Shown here: piece by piece, positions 33,720 to 50,800 of the stretch
Numbering within the stretch: the stretch's first letter is position 1
Layout: each line of letters begins with the position of its first letter
Source: Trichoplax adhaerens
Taxonomy: Eukaryota > Placozoa > Uniplacotomia > Trichoplacea > Trichoplacidae
Length of the DNA: 64,000 nt
Assembly (NCBI RefSeq): GCF_000150275.1
Contig: NW_002060949.1
Coordinates: 4,300,499-4,364,498 of the forward strand
Reading direction: 5' to 3'
Program-made: the position numbers and the translations under genes
Notes under the pieces: generated by a model
The model's database searches: none
What the model was told of the DNA's origin: nothing
The model's input: the letters and a program-made list of their open reading frames with translations, nothing else

Positions 33720-34985
33720 CAAAAAAAGTTGCTCATGCAACAGTAACAATGAATAATTTGTAAAGGACGCTTAAATCTACCATTAAGCAACAATATATTG
33801 ATGATACAAGTATTTATATTGTACAGCGCAGCATACAGCTTACTGTATAGCCATTTTAATAATATATGATTATTCTAGGCTAATCATTAATATCGATTCT
33901 AATGTTTTGCCTATTCAATTTTATATCAAGAAACATGCTATAAATATTTTTGGTATTATCTTAACTTAATAAGGTTACCGTGTGAACTATGTAGGGTGTC
34001 ATATGGTAATTCTGTCATATCTTACAAAAATCAATACACAGTACCGGTAATGATGAACAATTTCTCATTGCAAAGCTTACTAACACTACATTGTATCATA
34101 CAATATACCTATGATTTATATTAAAACGTATCATAATTTTATTAAGATTGTATGCATATTGTTGTCTATTAGCTTTATTCTGTTAATCTATGCATCATTA
34201 TACCTCGGATGATGTTTCCTATGAAGCAACCCTGAAAAGCCTAACCATTCACTAATACAGTAGTGCTCTCGGCTATTTTACATAGTAAAACTTATACCAA
34301 TACTACTGCATTCGTATACTGGTTACTTATAATAATTAATTAAGCTAATAATACTCTGTCAACTTCTCTTATACAGTCTGGTTCTATATGATGTAGTGGC
34401 GGTAAATACAAGGTAGTTTAATCACAACTACTGTGCCAGTCTTAAAAAGTAATTTAAGTAAACTATCGCAATAACAGAGATGTAACCTCGATTACACGCA
34501 AGTTTTAAATAAATGATTATACAATTTCATTACACTGATACAGTATTTATTTGACAAATATATAGTTAATGAAAAGCTTACAGTGTTGTGGACCATTAGT
34601 GTACGGCTTGAACATTATTTTATATCTTGCTAATATACATTCGTTAGCAAGTGCATAGCTAGACTTACGAGCATATAACAACTATGTCGTGAGTACTCAA
34701 CAAATAGCAATCAGTTAGCAATACGAATTCGCTAAAAATAACTATACAAGATCAACTTGGTTGTGAGATAGCATATAATAAATTATCTACGCTGTAAAAA
34801 TTCCTTTAATAATTTGAACTTAACATTATACTATTACAATTACATTATTAAACATGTACGATGATGATGACAATGGTAATTCACTCGTGAGAAATTACAT
34901 TTCGAAATTTTTAACTAGATTACATCAAAATAGTGGTGTCTGACCGGATCGATCCATTACTGTAGTGCTACGTAAATGTCCATCA
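33720..34985. other. Tail-to-tail gap PEX13/NF-YC, no gene seen
   Basis: 1.27 kb of AT-rich spacer with no conserved coding sequence, no pentamer runs and no notable repeat. Confidence 0.6.
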
Positions 34986-35264
34986 CTACTCCTGAGGATG
35001 AGTAATTTCTTGATGTTCGTTCGGATTTGGTTGATGGAATAGAGCTTGTTGTTGCTGTTGTGGCTGAATTTGATAAATTGGCTAGGTTGTAACAAATAGA
35101 GAAATTATTACCGTAATTATTCAGTTGTACCTTTCATTATTTAGCAAACATTACCAACAAAAATTTACACTTGGAAGTCTTTATTGATTATAATATTAAC
35201 CTGTGAAGTATAACTAAATTCAGCAGGTTGCTGAGCCTGAGACTGTTGTTGCGCCTGCTGCTGC

Positions 35265-35298
<34 letters not shown>

Positions 35299-37779
35299 GC
35301 TGTTGTTGTTGTTGAGGCTGATGTTGGCCGTGCTGCATTGGTACAGACTGTACCCTAAGGTAAGGCATTTGTGACATAGTAGGATGAACCTGTATATCAA
35401 ATATGAGTGGCATCATTGAAAAGACTCCCAACAAAATCTACTTGTTAACGATACTACCGCAGTATTCAACTAATACAGTATAATGACTTTGAAAATACTT
35501 TTACATATCATCACCTGATATTGAATTTCGCCTTGCTCATGCATTTGATTATTACCCTGTGGAATACCCTAGTATAACAGTTTTTAACGTTATCATATGA
35601 TGACAGAAAGTTAAATATTATATTTATATTGCGTTTATACCATGGGCATATTAGGAGTAACGGACTGCAGTGTATTATGCAAAGTCGTTGGTATGCTAAC
35701 AACATGCTGTTGGTTCGATTGAGATGAAAGGTGCTGTTGAGCCTGTGGATGCGGCTGCTGCGATTGCTGTGGTTGCTGTTGTTGGATTTGTTGTTGTTGT
35801 TGTTGTTGCATTTGTACAGCATGAGATTGAGCTAACTGGAAATAGTACTGAACCTGATCCGCAGCCATCATAGGTTGCCTAATTTCCTCCTAGCGTGCAG
35901 GTATAAAAATTTAAGCTAAATAATCGAACGTAAAATGTTATCTCATACATGATCAGCGTTTACCTACCTGTCGTTTTGGAGTTTTTAACTCGTCGCGAGG
36001 AACGATGTCAATAAGAAAATCAAACTGATCGAATTTTGTAATAGCCATTGCAATGTCATTTTTCTAATAAGTCACGAATTATAGCACAAATATGTTAATA
36101 ACGAGAAGTGGATAAAATAGTACCGGGTATTATAATACTATCGATGCAGCATTAACACAAAATGATTTAAATTGATAGCTAAGGTTAAGACAGATCTAAA
36201 TAATTACTAATTCCTTAAATCATATTAAATTTTTTTGATTTATAGTTATACCACAAAGAAAAAACAGTCTAATGGATACCTGTAATGTCCTTCTTTTGTT
36301 ATCTTCAGTATGTACCCAAGCCCTCAGTGTTAGCTCACTGACGAACATTTGTGCAGCTTTTGCGAACAGTACAGGAGCCTAAAATAGCCGTTAGAACCTT
36401 AGAGTACGTTTACTAATTGAGTTAGCAAAGCAACTCATTGTTGCACTATGATACAGATTGCTTCGTAATGGATAGCGTTAATACGAGTTCTATCCAATTA
36501 GTACATAATTATAAGACAAACATTAGTTATCAAACACTTCAAGTGCCAATGGTCGTCCACATAATTCTAGGGATGGTACTTAATCCATGTTATTGACCTT
36601 ACCTCAGCACTAATCATCTATTAAATTGAATAAAAGAAGCCCATTAGAGCAATAATGGATATAGCTATCTTACGATATCTAGATTAATTCTAAATATAAA
36701 AATACTTGCAAAGGAAATTTTATCATGTTAACCTTGACATCTTCATCCTGCTTCATAATTTTCTTAATTCGAGCCAAAGGCAGCTCTTGCACCTTAAATT
36801 CGACCGGCCCCTAAACATTGCATAAGTGTATCTAAATATTCTATCTACTATTATAATATGCACCTGGCCAGATTTATTTAAAAGGCAACGATGCAATAAC
36901 TTTTAACTACAGGCGCAATGTAAAAATTTATTGTGAATATTTATGATTACAGTATACGCGTATATCTCTTATATTGTAAGGTTACTGTAAAAAAGGGAAT
37001 AGGTACTTTAACATTGGCTAACGGGTGTAGCTTTTGATGCTTGATAGGGAAGGTTTTATTAGGCGATAGGCTAATGTTAATATAGTACATATCGTTTTTA
37101 TTTATATTATACTAAGACACAATAACAAGTTTTCAGCATGCAAGATACTTACCATATTTCGAATTTCTTGTTGCTGCCGCTGCCAAAAATTGTTTAGTGT
37201 TTGCTGTGCATCGGTCTAATGTAAATGGTTCAACAGGCAAAAGTTAAATCGTTCGATGTAGGTACAAAGGATACATTGACACTAAATAAACATCGTTCAA
37301 CTGAACTGCTGTATGCATTATAATTATGCTTCTAAAGTATATCTACAGTAGATATACGCATAAGGATTTCAATCAAACCAAGGTAAGAAAAATACCGTAT
37401 TATCAAAGCTACAGGAATATCATTTTACCAATATTCGATTTAATGGCCAAATACTATAAGAACGGCATATATGCTTAAATAGTGCAAGAACTGCATATAC
37501 CATCAAGAGGTACTATAAATAAGTGAGAGGATTTACTACGAAATCGATGATGAGAAGGGATCTGGACTGATTTAAAAACTCGACTGTTGTCAATTAAACG
37601 GAATTCTTTAAGATATAGATTTCCTGTTGTACACAGTAGTCTTAACAGTTCTAAATATTACAGAAAGTAATACTTTTACATTTCGTGAAAGATCCCTCTT
37701 TCAATTTCGCTAGGGATCTCTCGTAAAAGAACTTTATCTTGATTACAATCTTACATACCTGATTGTATTGTTCACTCAT
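34986..37779 (-). CDS. NFYC: Nuclear transcription factor Y subunit gamma
   Basis: Histone-fold subunit that pairs with NF-YB and then NF-YA to bind CCAAT boxes. Ten exons: 37779-37759, 37215-37153, 36810-36733, 36617-36603 (15 nt), 36378-36280, 36063-35968, 35889-35641, 35568-35515, 35389-35201, 35081-34986; 319 residues, phase 0 throughout. The histone-fold core spans about residues 18-115: [57 protein letters not shown], then the [19 protein letters not shown] block. The 15-nt exon encodes exactly MISAE, required to match the family. The C-terminal half is Gln-rich and includes a run of 20 Gln encoded mainly by CAA at 35255-35314. It is head-to-head with HARS. Confidence 0.95.
35255..35314 (-). 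repeat. CAA/CAG repeat coding 20 glutamines in NF-YC
   Basis: Twenty in-frame Gln codons, fifteen CAA and five CAG, in exon 9 of NFYC. A second, shorter Gln-rich stretch is in exon 7. Glutamine richness is normal for the NF-YC activation region; the pure run may vary in length between individuals. Confidence 0.85.
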
Positions 37780-39563
37780 GTTTTTTCCTAAGCGCGCCTT
37801 GCTTTAACCGTCTATAATACGGAAAATCAGCATACTGTAAGCATATACTTGTATATCACTACTAGCTCGAGATATGCCATCAGAAATATACAAATTAAGA
37901 TACAATTTTGACATAATAAATTTTGGCTAGAAGTGTATTACTGTAATGATCAATACTTCATCAGCAAATGTATGGATAGCGTTTTATACTTTATTTATTA
38001 AATACTGGACAGGTACCGTCATCAATCCTATTTGGAGTTGGAAAATGGCGGTTTACAAAATTCTGGTGCAATTTAGTTAACTTAATACTGTATTATGCGG
38101 CTTAAACTGTAATAGAGCCATTTATTTATAACTTGATATTTTAACTACTATAAAAATAAGAGGGCTGGTGTCACTTTGAAGCTGCCCGATGATATCGACT
38201 TTATTTTGAATTGTTGCTTATCCCAATTCCAAAGGTTACAAATGCTGGTAAATATGACTAGCGGTACAAATAATACATTATAACGTTACATCAATACAAT
38301 TAAAAGGGTCAACAGTGATAGTATTGAAAGCTAACATTATTGCCAACAATCTACGTAGGACGTACAGTATAGTAATAGGAGTCGCATTAAAAGCATTACT
38401 ACTTGAATACTGTTCTATCACATAAACACAGTCCATTTGGCATCAGATGCAGTTCAAAAAGCAAGTTATTAAGAATATTCGATGTTTGGTAAAGTTTGAC
38501 AAATAGCTCTGTCCGTTATACACAGGTCACGCAATCGTGATTGAGACAAGCTATCGTCGGCGTAGAAAAACGGGGGGAGGATAGAGCAAAATATTAGTAA
38601 TAGTTGCTTCGAGTTTAGGAAGTGTATATGTATGCGTACAATGACAACATACGATTATAGTCGTACGGTAAAGAATTTCTACTCCTATTTGCTAATAGCA
38701 ATCATAAGCAAATCGAGTTATGATTTAGGACTACGTAGTGTGCGTAGGATCTTCTCTGTTGTTATCGAATGATACATAACAGAAATTTAAAGATCAATAA
38801 AAAAATACTACCACAATATCAAAAATGATTCTTGGTAATGTTGATTGTTGAGTCTAGTATACCATGAGTCGTTTTAATGTCGTATTTTACGAATTAGTCA
38901 AGAAACCATTATGACAGTTTAACAGGGGACATGAGTGAATGAGAATATTCAGGTTGACCATTAGTTTCAAGAACTAGATGGCTTCATTTACTAATGACTG
39001 TTGCACTGTCGGTTGCATTACTTTACTGTATGCAGTAGAAATAGTTACGAGTACTGTACTACTGTGTATATAGAGACCTAAAAAGAGAGAGACACATCTA
39101 TGACTTCTTTGCTTTGAGTTAAAACAGTAATCCTAAAATCAACGGATTGTATTTTCTATTTAATCTATTCGATTGCTAGCCTACAAGCACTATTGTTACA
39201 GATATTATAAATTCTTGTACGCGGTCTTTTGCATCATCCATGACTTACTATTCTATTCGATTGCTACCTCTATTTTACCATGATGGAAAGATTAGTAAAC
39301 CCGCCTTAAGACACACAGAGTGATGTGACTTTTGCATCGTTCAAGAACATTTTAATCAAGCATCGTACTCTATGGTTAAGAACTAACCAAATGTTCTTAT
39401 ACTTTACCGTGTTCAGGCTATCTTTGATATCATGAAATGAGATGTTGCAAAGCTCTATTTGTTAATAATGGACCCAGTTGAATGTTGATAAATTATTCCT
39501 CAATATTGATTTCTTTCTTTTCTATCTCCAACTTTCCAGTAACCGTTTGTATTGTTAAACCCT

Positions 39564-39802
39564 ACAGTACAGTACTCGCATTCATACACAGTACTGTAGT
39601 GCTACCGCAACTGGTACAGTACTATCTTGCGTCCTGTACTGTACGTACAGTACTGTACGGTAAAGAGAAGAGAAGCACTGTAGTGACCGTACTGTCCGTG
39701 TACGGTATGGTACGGTACGGCGCGGAATGAAACGGTACGGTATGGTACAGTACATTACAATAGGGGACAAACTTGTAGAGGTGTACACTGTACAGTACTG
39801 TT
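39564..39802. repeat. TACTG/CAGTA cluster with GGTACGGTACGG variant
   Basis: Pentamer runs plus a local variant series GTACGGTATGGTACGG at about 39700-39750, suggesting the repeat mutates and spreads locally as a microsatellite. Confidence 0.75.
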
Positions 39803-40216
39803 GTCCTGTGTTTGTTTACCCACCGGTACACTGAGAGTGACTGAGTGTACGTACACTCTTCCTGTCAGGGACTACCACACAATTTTTTCCCATTCCAAAT
39901 CCTCAAAATCTCAATTCTAAAATACTGTTAAGAACTAAGATACTGAGTTACAGTATGTCACGGACCACTGATTGAATAAGTACAGTACTGTATGTCCAGC
40001 AACGACCGCTAAAAAGAAGAGAAGTATAGCACAATACTGCCTGTGTTGAAGTCACTTTAAATTTTTCCAATTTTAAAATGAACCCTATGGGTTTCGAGAA
40101 ACGTATACTCAGAGTGTTTCTTTATCTATTTTATATATCGTGACCAGTACGAGTGCCAGCAACATTTAGACTTGAAAACATAACGGAAGCGAGTCATTGC
40201 GATACTGAGATCAGCC

Positions 40217-40270
40217 ATGGACTACTAGAAGAAAGAAAATCTTCTAGTAAATCTTCTTCTAGTAGTCCAT
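40217..40270. repeat. Perfect 17-bp inverted repeat (hairpin family)
   Basis: Left arm 40217-40233 ATGGACTACTAGAAGAA and right arm 40254-40270 are exact reverse complements with a 20-bp loop. Related copies: 41318-41358, 15298-15333 and a lone arm at 15125-15141. Confidence 0.85.
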
Positions 40271-40439
40271 GCGTATTCTTCATTCCTGGAGTGGGTTGAA
40301 TAAAACTCGACCCACGTGTACCATGACTGTAAATGTACAGTACAAAACAGTATTGGATAATTTCAGTAGTGTGTGCTAGTTTGCCTTCCTTGCCCTAAAT
40401 TCAGGCTGTTGTACCATTCTGAGTATGGTAAGTTAGCAC

Positions 40440-40585
40440 TCTTTTTACAGTACGTACTGTACCTTAATGGGCTGTACTGTGCACTGTAGACTGTACCGTA
40501 CAGTACGTTTATGGCGGGATTCTGTCCAGTACTGTATTGTAGTGTACTGTACAGTACAGTACTGTAATGTACTGTACAGTATATC
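40440..40585. repeat. TACTG/CAGTA cluster upstream of HARS
   Basis: Tandem pentamers including TGTACTGTACAGTACAGTAC, ending about 95 bp before the first HARS start codon. Confidence 0.8.
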
Positions 40586-40660
40586 AAGATAGCTTTGCAC
40601 TGTACTCACTTGATGCATTCCAGTACTGGAGAGTGTCCGTATTTCTATCACTCAACCTTT

Positions 40661-40667
40661 CCGGAAG
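40661..40667 (+). promoter_or_regulatory. Possible ETS-type site CCGGAAG at HARS start
   Basis: CCGGAAG matches the ETS core often found at animal housekeeping promoters and lies 12 bp before the upstream HARS ATG. A single 7-base match; weak evidence. Confidence 0.3.
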
Positions 40668-40678
40668 GGTGTAAAATC

Positions 40679-44498
<3,820 letters not shown>

Positions 44499-44861
44499 TG
44501 TCGGTGAAGAATTATTCGATATTAAACATCTGTGATACTAAATATACAAAAATGAATGAACATATTAACATGAATCGAATGAAGAATGTATACAATTTTA
44601 GACTGTATAAAAACCAAAGGTGCTCCGAATATTTGTACGTACAATATATTTGACAAGATATTTTAATAAACATGACGCCAAGCTGCTCATTATGCACGAA
44701 AACATTGGTCTTGTCATCGGACATTATTCAGCTACTTAGAAATGTAGGATAAACTATTATAAAATGTGCAGTATTAATTTACGTACAGGCTATATGTCTT
44801 AGCTTAAATTGTACGATAATAGCTTACGTACAGTATGTACGTTTAGTCATGTGTTCACTGT
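44499..44861. other. Short tail-to-tail gap HARS/spectraplakin
   Basis: 363 bp between the two stop codons, so the 3' UTRs are short or overlap. The open frame 44512-44724 (minus) lies over it without recognisable homology. One GTACAGTATGTAC is present but no pentamer run. Confidence 0.6.
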
Positions 44862-47800
44862 TCAGTGATTAGAACTGTTAGGCTTAGGTATCATTGTTCT
44901 CTTATTGCGATACGGAATCTTGGATGCTTTAGAGGTATCTGTAAGTTTGCTAGCAGGAGAATTAGTTGCTGAATGCAACGAATTATTTAACGATTGTTGA
45001 CTTCCACAACTAATAGTAGATTTTACGTCATCGGATAAATTAGATTGACTCTCTGCTCTTTGCGTCAGAGTGCTAAATTCAGAACCTGCATCAGACATGT
45101 CGTCATCGCTACCTACTGGTGTATAAATATATCTCCTAAATTTGGATGTCGCTTCTCGAGGCGACTTCATTGAGGTCTTAAACCCTTGCATCGACTGGTG
45201 TACACCGTCTGCTAATATAAACTTCTCTTTTAATTCTTTCTTCGCCGCAGCACCTAATTAAAAACAAATCAAATACGTTAAAAGCAAAAATTTATCACTT
45301 TTAAGACTTCTTTCTAAGTTTTCAGTTATTACTGACTTCTGCACGGATCGTTTTTAGATAGAAAGACTGATAATTCTTCCCAACCACCTCCAACACGGAC
45401 CATGACAGAGTTTCGCAAAATTCTGACAAGCCTGAGTTTTTGTGATTCACCAAACTAACGTAGCAAAGCACATTTTAAAAAATTTATCCATTAGGGATAT
45501 TAATTAAGTAACGAATTTAGATTTTTACTACTGTTTTCTTATAAATTTTAAATAATCCATTTAAAATTAGTTACACTACGAAATTTGAAAACTACTGTGT
45601 ATACCCTATATTTTCCTTCTCCAGCGCGAGAGACACGAAACGGTTTCATACATTTACAATCAGCTACCAGTCGTAATATCTATTAGTAAAGAATATAATA
45701 ATGATTAATCACTATAAAATGGTGTTAAAAAATCACTATCTACGCATACGTATCGATAGTTCGATACGCGTCTACTTGTAGTAAGAAGCCTGTGAAGGTA
45801 ACAGGATTAAAAAGGAAAAAGCATTATGATTTTTCTATTATGAATGATGTAAGTTACTTCCACAAGTGGCACTCCACATTACAATATTAGTGTCTAGCGT
45901 ACAACATTAAACAATTTACCGAACGATGAAACTATGGTGGTTAAAGTACGAGTTTACAGACGTTATAATATTTATATCTAAACGCAGTTGCTAGAGTTTT
46001 GAGATTTATACCGGAAATTGTAAGCTAAGTCAAGAAAAATATTCCATGATGATCTAGAATCATAGTCATCGTGGTCTGTATTGGCAGAAATTTGTAGTAT
46101 AACGCTAACCATAGCAATCCCATTTTGACTAACTCATAGAGTCGAACCAAAGTAAAAGATAAATAACATCATTGTTTCTTACCTCAGTATCGATTTTTTC
46201 TGCGTCAGTTTTGGGCTGCTTGAACTAATTATATCAAAGATACTTAGTTAATAGCGCGTTTAGGTAAAATTTTTAACTACCATAATTCCAACATTCCCAT
46301 TCCAAAATCAAATGAACAACTTACCGCTGACGGCCTAAGGGAACCAAGAAATTCCTTAGTGTCTATAAATCCATTCTTATCGAATCGATTGGCAACACAT
46401 TCCATCTCCGTCTCTGATGTGCTACAACCTGTCAAAATTTAGGTTAATGAAAGTTATACAATTGCAATGGGTATTGCTATTATGGTAACTGATTCAATTT
46501 TCATAAACTGTATGACAATGTCTAAAGTAACCAACTTACCATTGTCTATAAAAGCTCTAACAAAATTATTCCTGTAAATTTTGTTGTTATTGCTAATGGG
46601 TCGCAGGAATTCGTTTACTTTTGCTACTTTATCATTAAAGTGTCTCATAACCTTCACATTCGTCATATGGATCAAGAATTAATACTTCAATTGAATATTT
46701 TAAGTAGAACAAAGATAGTTCAAAATTTAAGATACATTACCCCTTTTCTCCATACATCCCAGTCAAAAGTTTGTTTCATCTTTTGCTAAACAGCAAAAAT
46801 AAAAATTAGAAGAAACGTACAAGGAATTCAACAGAGATAATCAATATATTTTATAAATAGACCTTTTAATTTTAAAAAAATTGAGTGCAGAGTTGATACG
46901 TAATACACTAACATCTCATTTACTAGAATTTATCACATTAAAGAACTATTTGCTAATCTTTACCAAAGCCTGATCATATAGCATCTTTTGCAGTTTTATT
47001 CCCTTCTTTTCTACTAATTTTTCTAAATTATTCCATCCGCTGTTGACATTCTTAAGACGAGTAGAAGCCACGTTATTTGAGTCATGATTAATTTTTTTTG
47101 CCGTAATTGGTATAAAGCTAGCACCACGTCGAATCTTATTTAATGATGCAGTTGTATTTCTAATGACACCGTATTTATTTGCCATAGTACGTTCGAAAGC
47201 CTACAATAATTGAAAATTCCATATATCATAATATAGTCATATAGTACTGCATAGTACGTATACATCGATTACTTTCGCAACAGTAACTTAATCTAGCGTA
47301 TTAGGCGTGATAAGTATTAATAAGATTATAAATATCGGAAGCAAACAAAAGTCAGTAATCAATTGAAAGTTACGCTTTAAAATTTACTACCATAGCAAAA
47401 TAAGTTCTACAATCAATACAAGCGTAAGTTAGGTCTGGCAATAATTGTGGAACATCGCAAAATTATATACTTTCGACAGTACATATTCGCTTGAAAGGCT
47501 ATTGCGGTATTAATACGACGAAAGCGCATAGCAATACTGATATCGAATATATTGCTATCGATTCCTATCATCTTAAATCAATTAGATTTCCAAAAATCAA
47601 ATATATCATTGTAAGATATCTAATATGAAAGTACAAATACTGTTACTAGCATTTGCTTCTGTTTTCTAGCTAAGCTTGCTATGTCATTAACAGGAATTAA
47701 AATCTTAGCATCAGATTCCTATTGGCAATGCCTAGATGCCTCAAATTTGTAATGGTATAGTAGATCATAATTGATAGGACTGCTTAACCCTTTAATTACG

Positions 47801-50800
47801 ATATCATTAATTGTTTATAATATAGCACACATACGTACGTATTTGATATCAATAATTAATAACTTTAATTCTTTTACTACATTCAAAGTATTCAAAAACT
47901 ACAATGGCATTATCTTTTACAGTTAACTTACCTTGTGTTGTTCAATTAATTTTTCAACATCGCAGTCAGCTTCTTTGATAGGCTCTTCCATCTTGACAGT
48001 AGATTCAGCAATCCAATTTTCAATATCCATTAATAACTTTTCATCGTTTTGCACTTCATTGGACAATTCATCCAACTTTATATTGTATCTATTGAGCTTT
48101 TCATTGGCATCATTCCAAGATTTTCTAACTATATTCATCCAATGTCTGACGGAGCCTACAGCGTTGTGATGGCAATTTTCCAATATGATATTTCCTAATT
48201 TCATAACAGCATCGAAATTTTGACGTAATCGTCCTAATTCTTGCTCGAACCCCTTAATGGCAGATTTAAATTGATAAATATTTAGATTTGGTAGATTTAA
48301 ATTTACTTCAGAGAGCATGTTATTGCAATTTCGTTCAAACTTCCGAAAATTTTTCCTATTAATAAAATTGGACAACGAATACACACGGATGATACTATTT
48401 TACTATTTTTAAATACCTTTAATTTGGCGCTCAATCTATTAAATTGATGATTTTCATCTACCGCTGCCAGGCTCTCCTTTAACCTTTTGTCAGCACTGCC
48501 AAGATTTCTTACGATATCCCTAACTTGAATATGAAATTTTTGTGCCAAAGATAAAGCATCTTGCAATTTCTCTTGTCTTTCCACGGATAATGTACATATC
48601 GTATCCCAAGTCTGATTGAGTTCCTTTAGATTCTCCGTAACGGCACTTTTATCTTCAGTATCAGTTGCTAGATATTTCGCTGACATATTAATTTTGCTTT
48701 TAATCTTAGTTCTACTCCCTAATTCGCGTTGCAAAACCTACAAGATTGTCAGGAAATAACATTTTAAATTAAGTTTATTAACCTAAATACGTAAAGCAAG
48801 GTGTTATTATGCGATATTAAGATAAATATAATTTACCTTGTGATTATCCAATAATTCTTTAACTGTATCGATATCGCCATAGTATGGTACGTCGCTACTG
48901 AGCTCAGGCTGTATTTTTGCTAACCATTCCAGTAACGCCGATAAAGTCGCCGTTAATTTTCCAGATGCCAGCAAACATTCTTCTAACTCCTCCTGCCTAA
49001 AATTAGTATTAATTATTGAAAATATAATTAAGATTTAATACCCACACCTAAATCGGATGTAAGCGTTCAAAAGCGATAATTCATTATATATTCATTATGC
49101 AGTTTATTAGGATGTTTTGCTACTACTGTATACTGTATAATAACGCGATGCATGATAGGACATTTCATATACCCAAAATTACTTACTACCTTACTAGCAG
49201 CCAATGAAAAAACAAAATAACCCGGCGTACATGTGTACATACGCGCAGACTATACGTACCGTCAAATGTATGAAAATGTAGCTTAGTTTAATATTGAATA
49301 TGCATGACGTAGAATAGATTTGATCAATTAGCTTTAGTTTTAATACGAATATCTAAATGTGTCATGTATTAAATTCCTCGATATAACAAGATAAATAGTC
49401 TACTGACCATAATGCAGCTTTATTGCATACTCGTTTCCACTGCAACTTAAGATCAGCCAAATATTCGCTAATTAGAGCGATATCCTTAGGCTGACTAGAA
49501 TGACGTAATAATTTCCCTTTACTGATGATGGCGGCAACAGTTGGACGACGGTATCCTAGTTCATTTTGAAATTCCTAAAGCAGTTATTGTAACATAATAT
49601 CAAATAAATAGGTTACAGTTCTTTCCATTTTAAAATATAATAATGAAAAACTTGGTTGCTTAATTCAAGTAATACGTATGAATGACGTAAACTATTGCAG
49701 TAGTATCATTTAAGGTGGAAAGCTTTAGCATAGGCTGCTCATAAAATATACAAGTCATTAATAAAAGACATTAATAGTAAGATATTATAAATTTGACAAT
49801 AGTTACTCATACGATAATGAACCTACGTGGTACATTCCATACTTTGGACTATAAATGTAGATGCTCAATTTCAAACAAAACAGTATAAACACTACCACTA
49901 CCTCGCTATATAGTTTAATTAATGAGCCTACCTGATGTTTACTAATTTGTTCTTGAATAATTTGCGGGTCTATACCAACATTATTGACTTCTTGCATTGA
50001 GAAATTTGCTTCTTTCAACCAATTCAGCATATCAGCACAATCACTGTAGAAACTACCTGCACTTTCAAGGTTTTGATTAATTTGGTATTCTCTATCTATA
50101 CAGCAGCTTAACAATTTATTCCAGCGTTGATTAATGCTACGCAGAGAGGATTTGATTTGTTTGGCATCACTTTCATTGCATTTCTGCATTAGTACTTGAG
50201 TAGTGGATGAGATTTGATTTAAATCCTCATGTTTCTCATCTAGTTTCATGTTAAAGGCCTAAACATAACCAGTTATTATCGAATTAATAATATTATAATC
50301 TATTTACATTTTATGCGTGACTACAATCTTTTTACCTTTTGGTCCTCTAATTGATTCTTTAAGACATCATTATTAGTACTAACGTAATCCCACGAATCCA
50401 TTTTGCTTTCAGCTGTTTCCAACCAACTCTCAAACTCTTGCAAACGGTCTTGGAATTTACGAGCTTCATCAAGTTCATCACTCAATTGTTTTTGGCGGGC
50501 AGTTATTTTATTCGAGATTATGTTCCATGATGCCTTTAGTTCGCTAACTAAATCATTAATCAAGTGGGCTGTAGTCGCTTCACTTCGTGACACAAAATCA
50601 CGACTAACTTTCTTAATTGTTTCTAATTGCTCTTTTCTAGACGGAATTTCTTCCTCAACAAATACCTATATGCGCGTATATGGTCAACAAAATTAAGTTG
50701 TTACATGAATACTAAGAAATCTATTAAAACGTCGCAAGCAATTCATCTCTACTTTAAATCTGAATCTTAATTTGATAAGTTAGAGTATAGCTATCTCCCC

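Larger units (their letters stand above)
37780..40678. other. Head-to-head gap NF-YC/HARS with repeats and hairpin
   Basis: 2.9 kb between start codons. The left part (37780-39540) is plain AT-rich sequence. The right part has TACTG/CAGTA clusters at 39564-39802 and 40440-40585 and a perfect hairpin at 40217-40270. No conserved exon found; open frames over 39482-39831 and 40363-40651 are repeat-derived. Confidence 0.65.

Noticed and set aside
35188-35400. Poly-Asn/Ser frame across the NF-YC repeat
   Set aside because: Shifted reading of the CAA/CAG glutamine run; the in-frame exon is NF-YC.
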